A stretch of 64,000 bases of DNA from Enterococcus hirae ATCC 9790 (GTDB taxonomy: Bacteria; Bacillota; Bacilli; Lactobacillales; Enterococcaceae): contig NC_018081.1 in NCBI RefSeq assembly GCF_000271405.2, positions 412,847 to 476,846 on the forward strand, given 5' to 3'. A program made the position numbers and the translations under genes. The notes under the pieces were generated by a model. That model saw nothing but the letters and a program-made list of their open reading frames with translations. It was not told the DNA's origin and did no database searches. Positions 38,308 to 47,735 of the stretch are shown here, piece after piece (the stretch's first letter is position 1; each line of letters begins with the position of its first letter).

Positions 38308-39620
38308 TTTTCTTCCTCCTTTAGTGTTAATTCAATCACTGGGATCAATTCATTTGGTTCTTTAATCGGAATGTTTAGCATCAACATGCTCGGGTCAAGC
38401 GCCTCCTTCACATGAACTTCAGTAATCTCTTTGTATAAATTAGTTGTCGCTTTTCTTTCTCCTCCTAAATGCTTCGTATCGACAAAACGAATCTCGGAAC
38501 CATCATTGAGTAGTTTTGCAAACTTCACTTTCCCACCTAATTCTGGTAATAAAATCGTTCGATAAGGCCAACTAAAAATGTGAAGATATAATTTATTTCC
38601 TTTTTGAGTGTATCGACAATCTTGAGGTGGTGTAAAACTAGATAACCCCGCACCGTAAATCGCTTTTCCATATTTTCGTAGCCATTGACCAACAGAACTT
38701 AAAATGCTATCGCTGTTGTCATCCCACTCTCCTCGTGCGTTTGGTCCAATATTCATCGTGAAATTCCCACCTTTGGAGACAGTATCCACTAGTTGTTTCG
38801 CTACCATTTCACTCGTTTTGAAATTAAGGTTATCCCGATCGTAACCCCAACTATTATTTAAGGTTTGAACGGTTTCCCATACCTCTTCTTCGTTGTCCAT
38901 TGCCTTACTTCTAGCAAATTGTTCTGGGGTAAGTACACCACGATGTAAGTCTAACCGGTCATTAATCAAAATATTGGGTTGAATCTCATGGATCATTTTT
39001 TCTAATTCAACACTACCCCAATCTTGCGCCCCTTTACCGACCGAAGTCCCCCAATCTCTGCTTTTATAAGAAAAATCAAACCATAGATAGTCAATCGTAC
39101 CGTAACTTGTCAATAATTCTCTGACTTGATTCGCCATAAATTGGCGATAATTTTCCATGTTGCCAGGATGTTGTTCGATATAGGTTGGATTATTTCTCAT
39201 TGGATGATAGCCATCTACTAAGAAATCTGGATGATGCCAGTCTAATAGAGAATAATAAAGACCGATCTTGATTCCAACTTGACGAAATGCTTCAATCAAT
39301 TCTCCTAACAAATCTCTCTGATATGGTGTTTTTCCTATATGATATTCTGTTTCTTTCGTATGCCATAAACAAAAGCCATCATGATGTTTTGCTGTAATAA
39401 TGACATACTTAAAACCTGCTTCTTTGGCTTTTTGAGCCCATTCATGTGGATCTAATAAATCAGGATCGAATTGATCCAGATATTTTTGGTAATCTGCTAC
39501 ACTGATTTCTTCTAAAGTCTGGACCCATTCATGTCTTCCTGCCACTGAATACAATCCGAAATGAATAAATAAACCATATCGACTCTCAGAAAACCATTTT
39601 CGTTCACTATTTACACTCAT
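38304..39620 (-). CDS. alpha-L-fucosidase, glycoside hydrolase family 29
   Basis: 438 residues without signal peptide, so cytoplasmic. GH29 marks are RYGLFIHFGLYSVAGRHEWV, YVIITAKHHDGFCLW, and the nucleophile region IDYLWFDFS (Asp). Being inside the cell and co-transcribed with a PTS, it probably cleaves an imported fucosylated disaccharide, as known for AlfB with fucosyl-GlcNAc in Lactobacillus casei. Released fucose would feed FucI-FucK-FucA encoded divergently. Confidence 0.93.
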   Translation of the reverse strand: MSVNSERKWFSESRYGLFIHFGLYSVAGRHEWVQTLEEISVADYQKYLDQFDPDLLDPHEWAQKAKEAGFKYVIITAKHHDGFCLWHTKETEYHIGKTPYQRDLLGELIEAFRQVGIKIGLYYSLLDWHHPDFLVDGYHPMRNNPTYIEQHPGNMENYRQFMANQVRELLTSYGTIDYLWFDFSYKSRDWGTSVGKGAQDWGSVELEKMIHEIQPNILINDRLDLHRGVLTPEQFARSKAMDNEEEVWETVQTLNNSWGYDRDNLNFKTSEMVAKQLVDTVSKGGNFTMNIGPNARGEWDDNSDSILSSVGQWLRKYGKAIYGAGLSSFTPPQDCRYTQKGNKLYLHIFSWPYRTILLPELGGKVKFAKLLNDGSEIRFVDTKHLGGERKATTNLYKEITEVHVKEALDPSMLMLNIPIKEPNELIPVIELTLKEEEK

Positions 39621-39658
39621 TTTTTTCCTCCGTTAACATTTCTATTTGATTTAACCAA

Positions 39659-39688
39659 AGTATAACGAGCAATTTAAAACGTTTCCAT
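39659..39688 (-). promoter_or_regulatory. fucosidase/PTS operon promoter with cre-like site
   Basis: On the minus strand TGGAAA (39682-39687), 17 bases, TATACT (39659-39664). The -35 lies within ATGGAAACGTTTTAA (39674-39688), a cre-like sequence with one mismatch to the WTGNAANCGNWNNCW consensus. CcpA would repress by covering the -35. Confidence 0.75.
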
Positions 39689-39690
39689 AC

Positions 39691-39717
39691 TTGAATAATT
39701 TGTTGACATTTATTCAA
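39691..39717. promoter_or_regulatory. inverted repeat in the divergent fuc intergenic region
   Basis: TTGAATAA and TTATTCAA, perfect 8-bp arms around 11 bases, sit midway between the two operons, with TTGACA embedded (39703-39708). It is a candidate operator for the DeoR-type regulator at 43749-44507. Confidence 0.65.
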
Positions 39718-39737
39718 AAAATGATTCACGCGAAAAT

Positions 39738-39752
39738 ATGTAAGCGTTCTAT
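39738..39752 (+). promoter_or_regulatory. cre-like site before fucK
   Basis: ATGTAAGCGTTCTAT matches the CcpA cre consensus except at one position. It lies just upstream of a TATGATTATAAC stretch that may hold the -10 of the fucK-fucI-fucA operon. Confidence 0.6.
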
Positions 39753-39808
39753 TGTATGATTATAACCGAAGCAGATTTGCTATCCACTTAGAAAATGAGG
39801 AAAAATCT

Positions 39809-41266
39809 ATGAGTACGATCTTAGCCTTTGATTTAGGTGCTACCAGTGCGCGAGGTATCGTTTTTTCCTTAATGAATGGTCAAATCAAGGAAGAAAAAGT
39901 TTATCGTTTCACTGATTACCAAGTGATTGACCCCAACAAAGATGAAATCCATTGGAATATTGAGAAAATCATGACGAATATCAAGGAAATCATTACTTTA
40001 GCAACTACAGAATATGTCATTGAAAGTATCGGCATCGATACATGGGGCTGTGATTTTGGTTTGATAGATAAAAAAGGACAGCTAGTGCTACCACCACTTT
40101 GCTATCAAACTATGCTGAAAGAACCTAATTTACATTATGGTGGGGATTTACCAACTCACTTTCACGAACGTACAGGGATTCCAAATGCATCGATCAATAC
40201 CAGTTCCCAACTACTCTACTTGAAAGAACATTATCCTGAGCAGCTAAATAAAGCAAGTACTCTTTTGATGATGCCTGATCTGATCCATTTTTTATTAACA
40301 GGTACGATCTTAACAGAATCTTCGATCGCCTCAACGAGTCAATTATTCGATATCGATAAACATCAATGGGCATCCGACCTTATTGAACAATTAGGGATTT
40401 CCCCTTCCTTGTTCTCAACGATCGTTCTTCCATATACAAAAATCGGTTTGATAAATCTAGCCGAAAAACAACTTCCGATTCATTCGGTGATGTCCCATGA
40501 TACTGCTAGTGCGATCTTTGCTTTACCAACCAACGATCACTCTTGTTTCTTTTTATCCTCTGGCACCTGGTCTGTTCTAGGAGAAAAATCAGAAAGAGGA
40601 ATTTTGGTCAATCACCCATTAGATACGAACTATTCTTATGAACAAGCCGGTGATGGAAAAATATTAAAACTCAAAAACATGTTAGGAATGTGATTCATTG
40701 AGGAAGCTTTAGCGTTCAGCAATCAAACCCAGTCAATCACGATCCAACAGATCCAAGACATGCTACTTACTGCTGAGCCGATTCATTTTTTCTTTGATAA
40801 CGAACATCCTGAATTTTTGAGTAAAGGTCAATTTGTAAAAAAATTGCAGCAATACGGAAACCAACATCATTTTTCATCAATTGAAGAGCCACAACAATTG
40901 TTTTTAGCCATCTATCAAAATCTAGCATTTAAATACGCTGAAACGTTCGATAAATTAGCAGGTTCCGCTCCTTTCACTAAGCTATATTTATTTGGTGGTG
41001 GGAGTAAATCACACTTTTTGACTCAACTAACAGCCAATTTAACGCAAACGACGATAGAGGTCTGCTATTCTGAAAATTCAGCTTTAGGTAATGCGTTAGC
41101 CCAATTTTTAGCGATCAAAGCAATCAAAAATAGAGAGGAATTGGTGACACTCGTCACAGAAAATTATCAACCAATTTCTTTTTTCCCAGAAGTTTCGACA
41201 CCCTTTGAACAAACGTACATCAACTATAAACAATTTATGAGGAGGAATATCAATGAATTATCCTAA
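39809..41266 (+). pseudogene. fucK: L-fuculokinase (FGGY family) interrupted by an in-frame TGA
   Basis: From MSTILAFDLGATSARG (GAGGAAAAA site upstream) the frame runs to NMLGM then TGA at 40691-40693, and continues in the same frame as FIEEALAFSNQ to the true end at 41266. Together this is 485 residues, normal for FGGY kinases of the rhamnulokinase/fuculokinase group. FGGY members normally have Trp here (GxWLLxE), so TGG to TGA is the likely change. Motifs before the stop include GIDTWGCDFGLID and SHDTASAIF; after it GGGSKSHFLTQLTANL. The enzyme should phosphorylate L-fuculose; as sequenced it is truncated. Confidence 0.9.
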
Positions 41267-43034
41267 AATCGGCATTAGACCTACGATCGATGGCAGACAA
41301 GGAGGCGTCCGTGAATCATTAGAACAACAAACGCTGGACATGGCGCGTCGAGCAAAAGAATTGGTCGAATCATCCCTTTATTACATGGACGGCACTCCAG
41401 TACAGTGCGTTTTACCAGAACAAACGATTGGCGGTTACGCCGATGCCAGCTTTGTTGACGATGATTTTGCCCGTCAAGATGTGGTCGCTACCTTAACGGT
41501 GACACCTTGCTGGTGCTATGGCACAGAAACGATCGATTTACGACCAGATACCTTTAAGGCGATTTGGGGATTTAATGGTACAGAACGACCAGGAGCTGTT
41601 TACTTAGCTGCCGCTATGAGTGGCTATGCGCAAAAAGGAATCCCTGCCTATAAGATCTATGGTGAACAAGTCCAAGATAGTGACGACAAGTCGATTCCAG
41701 CTGACGTCCAAGAAAAAATCTTACTCTTTGCACGTGCGAGTGTGGCGGCTGGGGAAATGAAAAACAAATCTTATGTGAACATTGGTGCTTCTTCGATGGG
41801 AATTGCCGGTAGTCAAATCAATCAAACCTTTTTTGAAAAATATCTAGGAATGCAAGTTGAATATGTGGATATGACTGAAGTCTTACGTCGAATCGAACTA
41901 AATATCTTTGATCCGAAAGAATATGACACCATTAGAACTTGGATCAAACAATATTGTCAGGAAGGAATCGATATCAATGCAGGCAAGTCATTCCCTGAAG
42001 TCATTACAAAATCACGCTATATCGCTGAAGAAGATCAGTGGGACTTTATTGCCAAACAAACCCTAATCGTTCGTGATCTTTTATTTGGCAACCCTGAACT
42101 AGCAAAATTGGGTTGGCTGGAAGAAGCAAAAGGCAGAAATGCCATTGCTGGAGGGTTCCAAGGACAACGACAATGGACCGACTGGCTACCCAATGGTGAT
42201 TTTATGGAATCTATTTTAACCAGTACTTTTGACTGGAACGGCCCTAAACAACCCGTCTCATTCGCTACTGAAAATGATACCTGTAACGCTGCTGCTATGT
42301 TATTTGGCTCTTTATTGACTAATAAAGCACCGATTTTTTCCGATGTCAGAACCTATTGGAGTGCGGAGTCAGTAGAAAGAATCACTGGGCACAAATTAAC
42401 GGGTAAAGCACAACATGGCTTGATCCATCTACTGAATTCAGGTGCGAGTGCTTTAGATGGCAGTGGTGGAAGTATCGATCACGAAGGTAATCCAACGATG
42501 AAAGAATTTTGGAATATGACAAAAACCGATATCCAAGCCTGCTTAGAAAAAACAAAATGGTGTCGTGCTAATTATGAATACTTTAGAGGTGGTGGTTTCT
42601 CCAGTCAATACCATCTACAAGCAGAATTACCTTTAACGCTCATTCGTTTGAATATCGTTGAGGGTGTGGGACCAACTTTACAAGTAGCAGAGGGTTATTC
42701 CTGTGCATTACCTGATGAAGTCCATGACATCTTAAACGAACGAACCGATCAAACATGGCCAACACTCTGGTTTGCACCAAACTTAGGTGAAAAAGGCTTT
42801 GAAGATGTGTATACGATGATGAACCACTGGGGAAGCAACCATGGCGCTAGTGTCCACGGTCACGTAGGCGCAGAACTACTGACATTAGCCAGTATGCTTC
42901 GCATTCCCGTTTCACTTCACAACGTACCTAGTGAAAAAATCTTTAGACCCCACGCCTTTTCTGGTTTCGGAACAAAAGATTTAGAAGCAGCTGATTTCAA
43001 TGCTTGCCAATCATTTGGCCCCTTTTATAAATAA
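41253..43034 (+). CDS. fucI: L-fucose isomerase
   Basis: 593 residues, standard FucI length. It converts L-fucose to L-fuculose with Mn2+. Landmarks are IGIRPTIDGRQGGVRESLEQ at the start, SSMGIAGSQINQTFFEKYLG, then metal-site segments in ATENDTCNAAAMLFGSLL and HWGSNHGASVHGHVGAELL. The ATG has GAGGAGG 8 bases upstream and overlaps the fucK end by 14 bases. Confidence 0.96.
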   Translation: MNYPKIGIRPTIDGRQGGVRESLEQQTLDMARRAKELVESSLYYMDGTPVQCVLPEQTIGGYADASFVDDDFARQDVVATLTVTPCWCYGTETIDLRPDTFKAIWGFNGTERPGAVYLAAAMSGYAQKGIPAYKIYGEQVQDSDDKSIPADVQEKILLFARASVAAGEMKNKSYVNIGASSMGIAGSQINQTFFEKYLGMQVEYVDMTEVLRRIELNIFDPKEYDTIRTWIKQYCQEGIDINAGKSFPEVITKSRYIAEEDQWDFIAKQTLIVRDLLFGNPELAKLGWLEEAKGRNAIAGGFQGQRQWTDWLPNGDFMESILTSTFDWNGPKQPVSFATENDTCNAAAMLFGSLLTNKAPIFSDVRTYWSAESVERITGHKLTGKAQHGLIHLLNSGASALDGSGGSIDHEGNPTMKEFWNMTKTDIQACLEKTKWCRANYEYFRGGGFSSQYHLQAELPLTLIRLNIVEGVGPTLQVAEGYSCALPDEVHDILNERTDQTWPTLWFAPNLGEKGFEDVYTMMNHWGSNHGASVHGHVGAELLTLASMLRIPVSLHNVPSEKIFRPHAFSGFGTKDLEAADFNACQSFGPFYK

Positions 43035-43052
43035 GATGATGGAAGAAGGATT

Positions 43053-43694
43053 ATGATGTATTCAATACAAAAACAAGAATTGATCGATTATGGAAATAAA
43101 TTAATAGCAGATGGCTATACCTTAGGAACAGGCGGAAATTTAAGTACGTATATCCGACAAGATGAAGTGATGCTCATCACGCCTTCTGGAATCCCATTTG
43201 ATAAAATCGAATTACCTGACATCGTGACTATGCGATTAGATGGAACGATCGTTCAAGGTCATCGTCGCCCTTCCAGTGAATGGCGAATGCACGGGATCAT
43301 GTATGAAAAGCGGGAAGATCTAGACTATATCATCCATGGTCACACGATTTATTCCACTGCGCTAGCGGTCCTCAGACAACCATTGCCTGCATCACATTAC
43401 ATGATTGCTGTTGCCGGTAAGGATGTTCGTTGTGCAGACTATGCTTCATTTGGCACGGAAGAATTATCTCTAAATGCCTATGAAGCCATGAAAGATCGAA
43501 AAGCCGTTTTATTAGCAAATCATGGCGTTTTGACTGGTGGAAAGACAATGACTGAAGCCTTTGCCGTTTTAGAAGAATTAGAATATTGTTCAAAAGTCCA
43601 TATCATAGCTTCAAGTGTTGGCAAACCAACCTTGATGTCCGAAGAAGAAATGGCAAATATGGCGATTCGTTTTAAAACATACGGACAAAAATAA
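43053..43694 (+). CDS. fucA: L-fuculose-1-phosphate aldolase
   Basis: 213 residues, class II aldolase. GTGGNLSTYIRQDEVMLITP, RPSSEWRMHGIMYEKR, the Zn ligands in DYIIHGHTIYS and LLANHGVLTGG are typical. It splits fuculose-1-phosphate to DHAP and lactaldehyde. It follows fucI by 18 bases. No fucU mutarotase is nearby. Confidence 0.94.
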   Translation: MMYSIQKQELIDYGNKLIADGYTLGTGGNLSTYIRQDEVMLITPSGIPFDKIELPDIVTMRLDGTIVQGHRRPSSEWRMHGIMYEKREDLDYIIHGHTIYSTALAVLRQPLPASHYMIAVAGKDVRCADYASFGTEELSLNAYEAMKDRKAVLLANHGVLTGGKTMTEAFAVLEELEYCSKVHIIASSVGKPTLMSEEEMANMAIRFKTYGQK

Positions 43695-43748
43695 GTTTCT
43701 TGTGGTACACTTTAGTCATGTTAGACCAGTGGTTAAGGAGGGATAGCC

Positions 43749-44507
43749 ATGACTGAGTCACGAAAAGAACAAATCTTAACTTTGCTAAAAAAATATAAAA
43801 AATTAGATAACTCAGAACTGCAAAAACAGTTGTTTTGCTCTCCTTCGACTTTAAGGCGTGAATTAGTCGCACTTGAAAAAGATGGGATCATCCGTCGTTA
43901 CCGTGGTGGTGTCGTTTTAGAAGTCGAACGAAATCACGTCATCTCAACAAATTATCGTGAAAATGTCATGGTTCAAGAAAAAGAAAAAATTGCGGAGATC
44001 GCTAGCACATTTATCGGACCAGGAATGAGTCTTTTTATTGACTCAAGTTCAACTGTGAAACAGCTGCTTCCCTATTTAGTTAAACTGTCAAATCTCGTTG
44101 TCATAACAAATGGCTTGAAAATCGCCTATGAGCTTTCCCAAGCTTGTACGGAAGATTCCAAAGTTTTTATGCTGGCGGGTGAAGTAATCAAGGATGCCGA
44201 GAGCGTTGTTGGGGACTATGGGAATTCTTTCTTAGACCTTTTTCAAATCGATTTATGTATTTTTAGTTCGACAGGAATTGATTTATCAGGGATCTATGAA
44301 GCTAATTTTGCTCAAGCCTTAGTGAAAAAGAAGGTAATGTCTAGAGGAGATAAAAGTTTGTTATTAGTCGACTATACAAAATTTGATAAAAAACATGCGT
44401 ATAAATTTTCTGATTGGACCTCTTTTGAATACATCGTCACGGATCAACAACCAGCAGATGATTACTTACAACTTGCATTGAAACACGATACCGAATTTCT
44501 CTATTGA
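43749..44507 (+). CDS. DeoR family transcriptional regulator of the fucose locus
   Basis: 252 residues. The N-terminal DeoR helix-turn-helix (LDNSELQKQLFCSPSTLRRE, then IIRRYRGGVVLE) precedes a sugar-phosphate sensor domain (MSLFIDSSSTVKQLLPYL, VVITNGLKIAYELS). It is similar in placement to the FcsR regulator of pneumococcal fucose operons. It has its own AAGGAGG site 55 bases after fucA. It probably binds the inverted repeat at 39691-39717. Confidence 0.87.
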   Translation: MTESRKEQILTLLKKYKKLDNSELQKQLFCSPSTLRRELVALEKDGIIRRYRGGVVLEVERNHVISTNYRENVMVQEKEKIAEIASTFIGPGMSLFIDSSSTVKQLLPYLVKLSNLVVITNGLKIAYELSQACTEDSKVFMLAGEVIKDAESVVGDYGNSFLDLFQIDLCIFSSTGIDLSGIYEANFAQALVKKKVMSRGDKSLLLVDYTKFDKKHAYKFSDWTSFEYIVTDQQPADDYLQLALKHDTEFLY

Positions 44508-44556
44508 TCGATCATTTTTGAGAGATCGTGACAGAGGTACCTAAACCTAAGTACGC

Positions 44557-44620
44557 AAAATAAACCAAAGAATCCAAAAAATAGATTTCCCTATTTTTGA
44601 AGTTCTTTGGTTTATTTTTT
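44557..44620. terminator. convergent terminator after the fuc operon
   Basis: AAAATAAACCAAAGAA / TTCTTTGGTTTATTTT perfect 16-bp stem with inner AAAATAG/CTATTTT, then TTTT; serves both converging operons. Confidence 0.92.
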
Positions 44621-44703
44621 GTTTATATTCTCAGCATTCCTTACACGGGTATTGCAAGAAAAGCGTATTTATTCCCTAAAAGTAATTTTTGATTCTTGTA
44701 TAG

Positions 44704-45420
44704 CTATAGACTGTACGCATTTATACTATTTGATTCGACTGTTTTTCCAGTCATCTCTTCAAAATCTTTTTTCATGATCTCCCAAGAAGTTTTGATATCC
44801 TCATCTAAGCCGAATAATCCGCTACGCCCAATAATATAAATATCTGGATTGGCTTGATCAATTCGCTTAAATGATTGACGGTTAGACGAACCATCCATTT
44901 CGATCAAATAATGATATCCTTTTTCTTGCCGTAATTGTCGTAATGCGGTGATTTTATCTAATGTACTTTCGATAAATCGTTGACCAGCAAATCCTGGATC
45001 AACTGTCATGATCGTTACTTTATCAACTAATTCGATATAAGGAAAAATCGTTTCAATTGGTGTTTCAGGGTTTAAGACTACTCCAGCTTTTAAGCCAGCA
45101 TCATGGATTTGATCAATCAAACGAAAAGCTAAACCGTCAAGTAATTCAGCATGCATACAAATCCACTCACATTTTTGTTGGATTAGTTGATTTACCCAAA
45201 AACTTTGATCGCTGACCATTAAATGAGCAGACATAGGTAATTGACTGATTTTACGTACTTCATCGATGAACCATGGCGATAATGTAATGTTCGGAACGTA
45301 ATGGCCGTCCATGATATCGATATGGTAAGAATCAACATGTTCATTCAAAAATTCGATTTGTTCTTTGAATTTATCTAAATCCATCGTCATTAAGGATGGT
45401 GAAAAAGCTACTTTGCTCAT
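44704..45420 (-). CDS. alsE: allulose-6-phosphate 3-epimerase-like (RPE family)
   Basis: 238 residues, (beta/alpha)8 barrel. SPSLMTMDLDKFKEQIEFL, HIDIMDGHYVPNITLSP, HLMVSDQSFW, VMTVDPGFAGQ-like IMTVDPGFAGQRF and EMDGSSNRQSF carry the metal-binding His/Asp residues. The sequence is closer to AlsE (D-allulose-6-phosphate to fructose-6-phosphate) than to general Rpe. It is the last gene of the fructose-family PTS operon, suggesting that an unusual ketose such as allulose is the substrate. Confidence 0.82.
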   Translation of the reverse strand: MSKVAFSPSLMTMDLDKFKEQIEFLNEHVDSYHIDIMDGHYVPNITLSPWFIDEVRKISQLPMSAHLMVSDQSFWVNQLIQQKCEWICMHAELLDGLAFRLIDQIHDAGLKAGVVLNPETPIETIFPYIELVDKVTIMTVDPGFAGQRFIESTLDKITALRQLRQEKGYHYLIEMDGSSNRQSFKRIDQANPDIYIIGRSGLFGLDEDIKTSWEIMKKDFEEMTGKTVESNSINAYSL

Positions 45421-45490
45421 TGAAAAAACTCCTTTATTCTATAATTTATCTACACTATAGCGACACCTTTTAACTAATTTGCTTTATCGC

Positions 45491-46588
45491 TTAAAAGATT
45501 TGAATGTCATCTAAACGAATGTCTTCCTCTTCTTTTTCTGGGACTGTTGTGACTTCCTCACCAACATCTTTCTTAATGATGGCTAAAACAACCGCTGTCA
45601 CGATCACATTGACTAAAATGGCGATAACGCCTGCCCAAGGACGTGACATCGTTGGGATCATTAAAACGCCTCCAAAAGGAACCGTTGCATCTGCACCTAA
45701 GATCATAGTAGTCGCACCACCAGCAAAGCCCCCGATTGCAGTTGCTACAACCCCACGAACAATATCATTCATCACTAGCGGGATGACCCCTTCAACGATA
45801 TTGATCACACCCATAGGAACTGCTGACTTTAAGGTTTCCACTTCAACCTTTGTATAAATGTTTTTGCGGAAAAGTTTAGCTATGAAATAAGCCAAGCCAA
45901 AACCGATTGGTGTAGCGGTATTCACAAGTTGTAAAGCTGTAATAGGACCGTTCACGCCTTCTGCTTGCATTGTTAACACAAAAGCAAAAACCGTCTTGTT
46001 GATTGGTCCACCATAGTCAACACCGCTTAGTAAACCGATCACTCCCCCAAAGATCAACAAGGAAGAGTTTCCTAATCCATCCAAGAAGTTCGTTAGCAAA
46101 GAAGTGAATGCTGCGACTGGAGCTCCAATCACATAGACCATCACTAATCCACCAATAAATGAAGCAACAAAAGGAATAATCAATGTTGGCATCAAGCCTT
46201 TTGCCCAATTTGGTACTTTGAAATATTTTAAAATTGCTAAAACAAGATAACCAGCTAGATAACCACCTAATATTCCACCAATAAACCCTGCACCGATCGC
46301 ATTAGCTGTTAAACCAATAATAAAGCCAGGAGCAATACCAGGTTTTCCAGCAATGGAGTAAGAGATCCCCGTAGCAATCACGACTGGTAATAAGCCTAAA
46401 CCAGCACCACCCATCGTTGCTAAGGCATCAAAAAATGAAAATTCGCCTTGCACCAAAGTTCCTTGGCTCGTTCCACCAAATGCCATCCCAATCGCAATCA
46501 GAAATCCCGCACCACACACAATGGGAATTAAATAAGAGATGGCAGTTAACAAATGCCCTTTCAGATTCAGCTTCTTTATCTTTTCCAT
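45491..46588 (-). CDS. fructose-family PTS, EIIC
   Basis: 365 residues with about nine or ten membrane segments. The family signature PxxGxxxxxxxPKGT-type cores are visible as GGPINKTVFAFVLTMQAEG and VPFGGVLMIPTMSRPWAG. It transports the sugar that the adjacent EIIA and EIIB phosphorylate. Confidence 0.92.
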   Translation of the reverse strand: MEKIKKLNLKGHLLTAISYLIPIVCGAGFLIAIGMAFGGTSQGTLVQGEFSFFDALATMGGAGLGLLPVVIATGISYSIAGKPGIAPGFIIGLTANAIGAGFIGGILGGYLAGYLVLAILKYFKVPNWAKGLMPTLIIPFVASFIGGLVMVYVIGAPVAAFTSLLTNFLDGLGNSSLLIFGGVIGLLSGVDYGGPINKTVFAFVLTMQAEGVNGPITALQLVNTATPIGFGLAYFIAKLFRKNIYTKVEVETLKSAVPMGVINIVEGVIPLVMNDIVRGVVATAIGGFAGGATTMILGADATVPFGGVLMIPTMSRPWAGVIAILVNVIVTAVVLAIIKKDVGEEVTTVPEKEEEDIRLDDIQIF

Positions 46589-46606
46589 CAGTCTTCCTCC
46601 TTATTT

Positions 46607-46930
46607 TTATGAAATACTTTGCTGTACTAACACTTCTTGCGCTTTTTCAATCAATTTATTGGGTGATTTCACCGCAATCTCAGTTGGTACTTGGATGATT
46701 CTTTTCCCTTCAAAGCGTTCTCGACCACTGATTTTCACGTCAACTGCTAAGATTACCAAATCTGCTTCCTTGATTTGTTCGGGCGTTAATTCATTTTCGA
46801 TCCCGATGGTTCCTTGAGTTTCTACGTGCATCTCATGTCCTGCTTTTTTTGCCGCATTTTCTAGTTTCTCTTGGGCAATATAGGTGTGGGCAATCCCCAC
46901 GGTACAAGCTGCTACTCCAACGATTTTCAT
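46607..46930 (-). CDS. fructose-family PTS, EIIB (copy 1)
   Basis: 107 residues. Phospho-Cys is in VGVAACTVGIAHTYIAQEKL (Cys9). It is about 95 per cent identical to the second EIIB gene at 47424-47735 over the shared region. It lies between EIIC and EIIA copy 1. Confidence 0.92.
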   Translation of the reverse strand: MKIVGVAACTVGIAHTYIAQEKLENAAKKAGHEMHVETQGTIGIENELTPEQIKEADLVILAVDVKISGRERFEGKRIIQVPTEIAVKSPNKLIEKAQEVLVQQSIS

Positions 46931-46951
46931 CTTTTTATCCTCCTTTGATTT

Positions 46952-47404
46952 TTAGCTGAATGCTGCGACCACTTCATCTGCATCTTTTGCTTGGATCAAT
47001 TGCTCGATTACTTCATCATTCCCTAGTTTCCTAGCAAATAGCGAAAGTAACTTCAAGTGTTCTTGTGCCCCTTCATTATCATCCCCCACTGCAAATAAAA
47101 TAATTCCTTTGACTCCCTTACCATCTAATGATTCCCAAGGGATCTCATTTTCTGTAACACCGATTGCCACACCAATTCTATCTACATAAGGACTTTTCCC
47201 ATGAGGAATGGCAATATAATTGCCGATCCCAGTTTGTCCTTCTTCTTCTCGCGCATAGATATCTGCCATGAAGCCATCTACATCTGTAATATAATGATTT
47301 TGCAATAACACCGTTGCCAATTCTTTGAGTACTTCATCTTTCGTTTCCCCCACTAAATTGGTCTTAATATTATTTGGATCAATGATTTTTGCTACTTCTA
47401 CCAT
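46952..47404 (-). CDS. fructose-family PTS, EIIA
   Basis: 150 residues with phospho-His in GIGNYIAIPHGKSPYVDRIG. The ATG at 47404 is chosen over an adjacent TTG; AGGAGTGAAATTTG precedes it. It accepts phosphate from HPr and donates it to EIIB. Confidence 0.92.
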   Translation of the reverse strand: MVEVAKIIDPNNIKTNLVGETKDEVLKELATVLLQNHYITDVDGFMADIYAREEEGQTGIGNYIAIPHGKSPYVDRIGVAIGVTENEIPWESLDGKGVKGIILFAVGDDNEGAQEHLKLLSLFARKLGNDEVIEQLIQAKDADEVVAAFS

Positions 47405-47423
47405 CAAATTTCACTCCTATTCT

Positions 47424-47735
47424 TTACTGTTTTACGACTTCCATGGCTTTCTCAATCAACTTATTTGGTGATTTGATCGCAATTTCAGTCGGTACTTGGA
47501 TGATCCGCTTTCCTTCAAACCGTTCTCGACCACTGATTTTTACATCCACTGCTAAGATCACCAAATCTGCTTCTTTGATTTGTGCAGGCGTTAGTTCATT
47601 CTCGATCCCGATGGTTCCTTGGGTTTCTACGTGTATCTCATGCCCTGCTTTTTTAGCTGCATTTTCTAATTTTTCTTGAGCAATGTAGGTGTGGGCAATC
47701 CCCACGGTACAAGCTGCTACTCCAATGATTTTCAT
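47424..47735 (-). CDS. fructose-family PTS, EIIB (copy 2)
   Basis: 103 residues, Cys9 in IGVAACTVGIAHTYIAQ. It differs from copy 1 at only about five aligned positions (V4I, M34I, E51A, V88I, Q98M) plus the C-terminal tail. Its ATG overlaps the stop of the EIIA-like gene upstream (ATGA). Confidence 0.9.
   Translation of the reverse strand: MKIIGVAACTVGIAHTYIAQEKLENAAKKAGHEIHVETQGTIGIENELTPAQIKEADLVILAVDVKISGRERFEGKRIIQVPTEIAIKSPNKLIEKAMEVVKQ

Noticed and set aside
40691..40693. TGA recoded as Trp or selenocysteine in fucK
   Set aside because: The same organism uses TGA as a normal stop in many genes here, and no SECIS-like hairpin is evident; a nonsense mutation is simpler.
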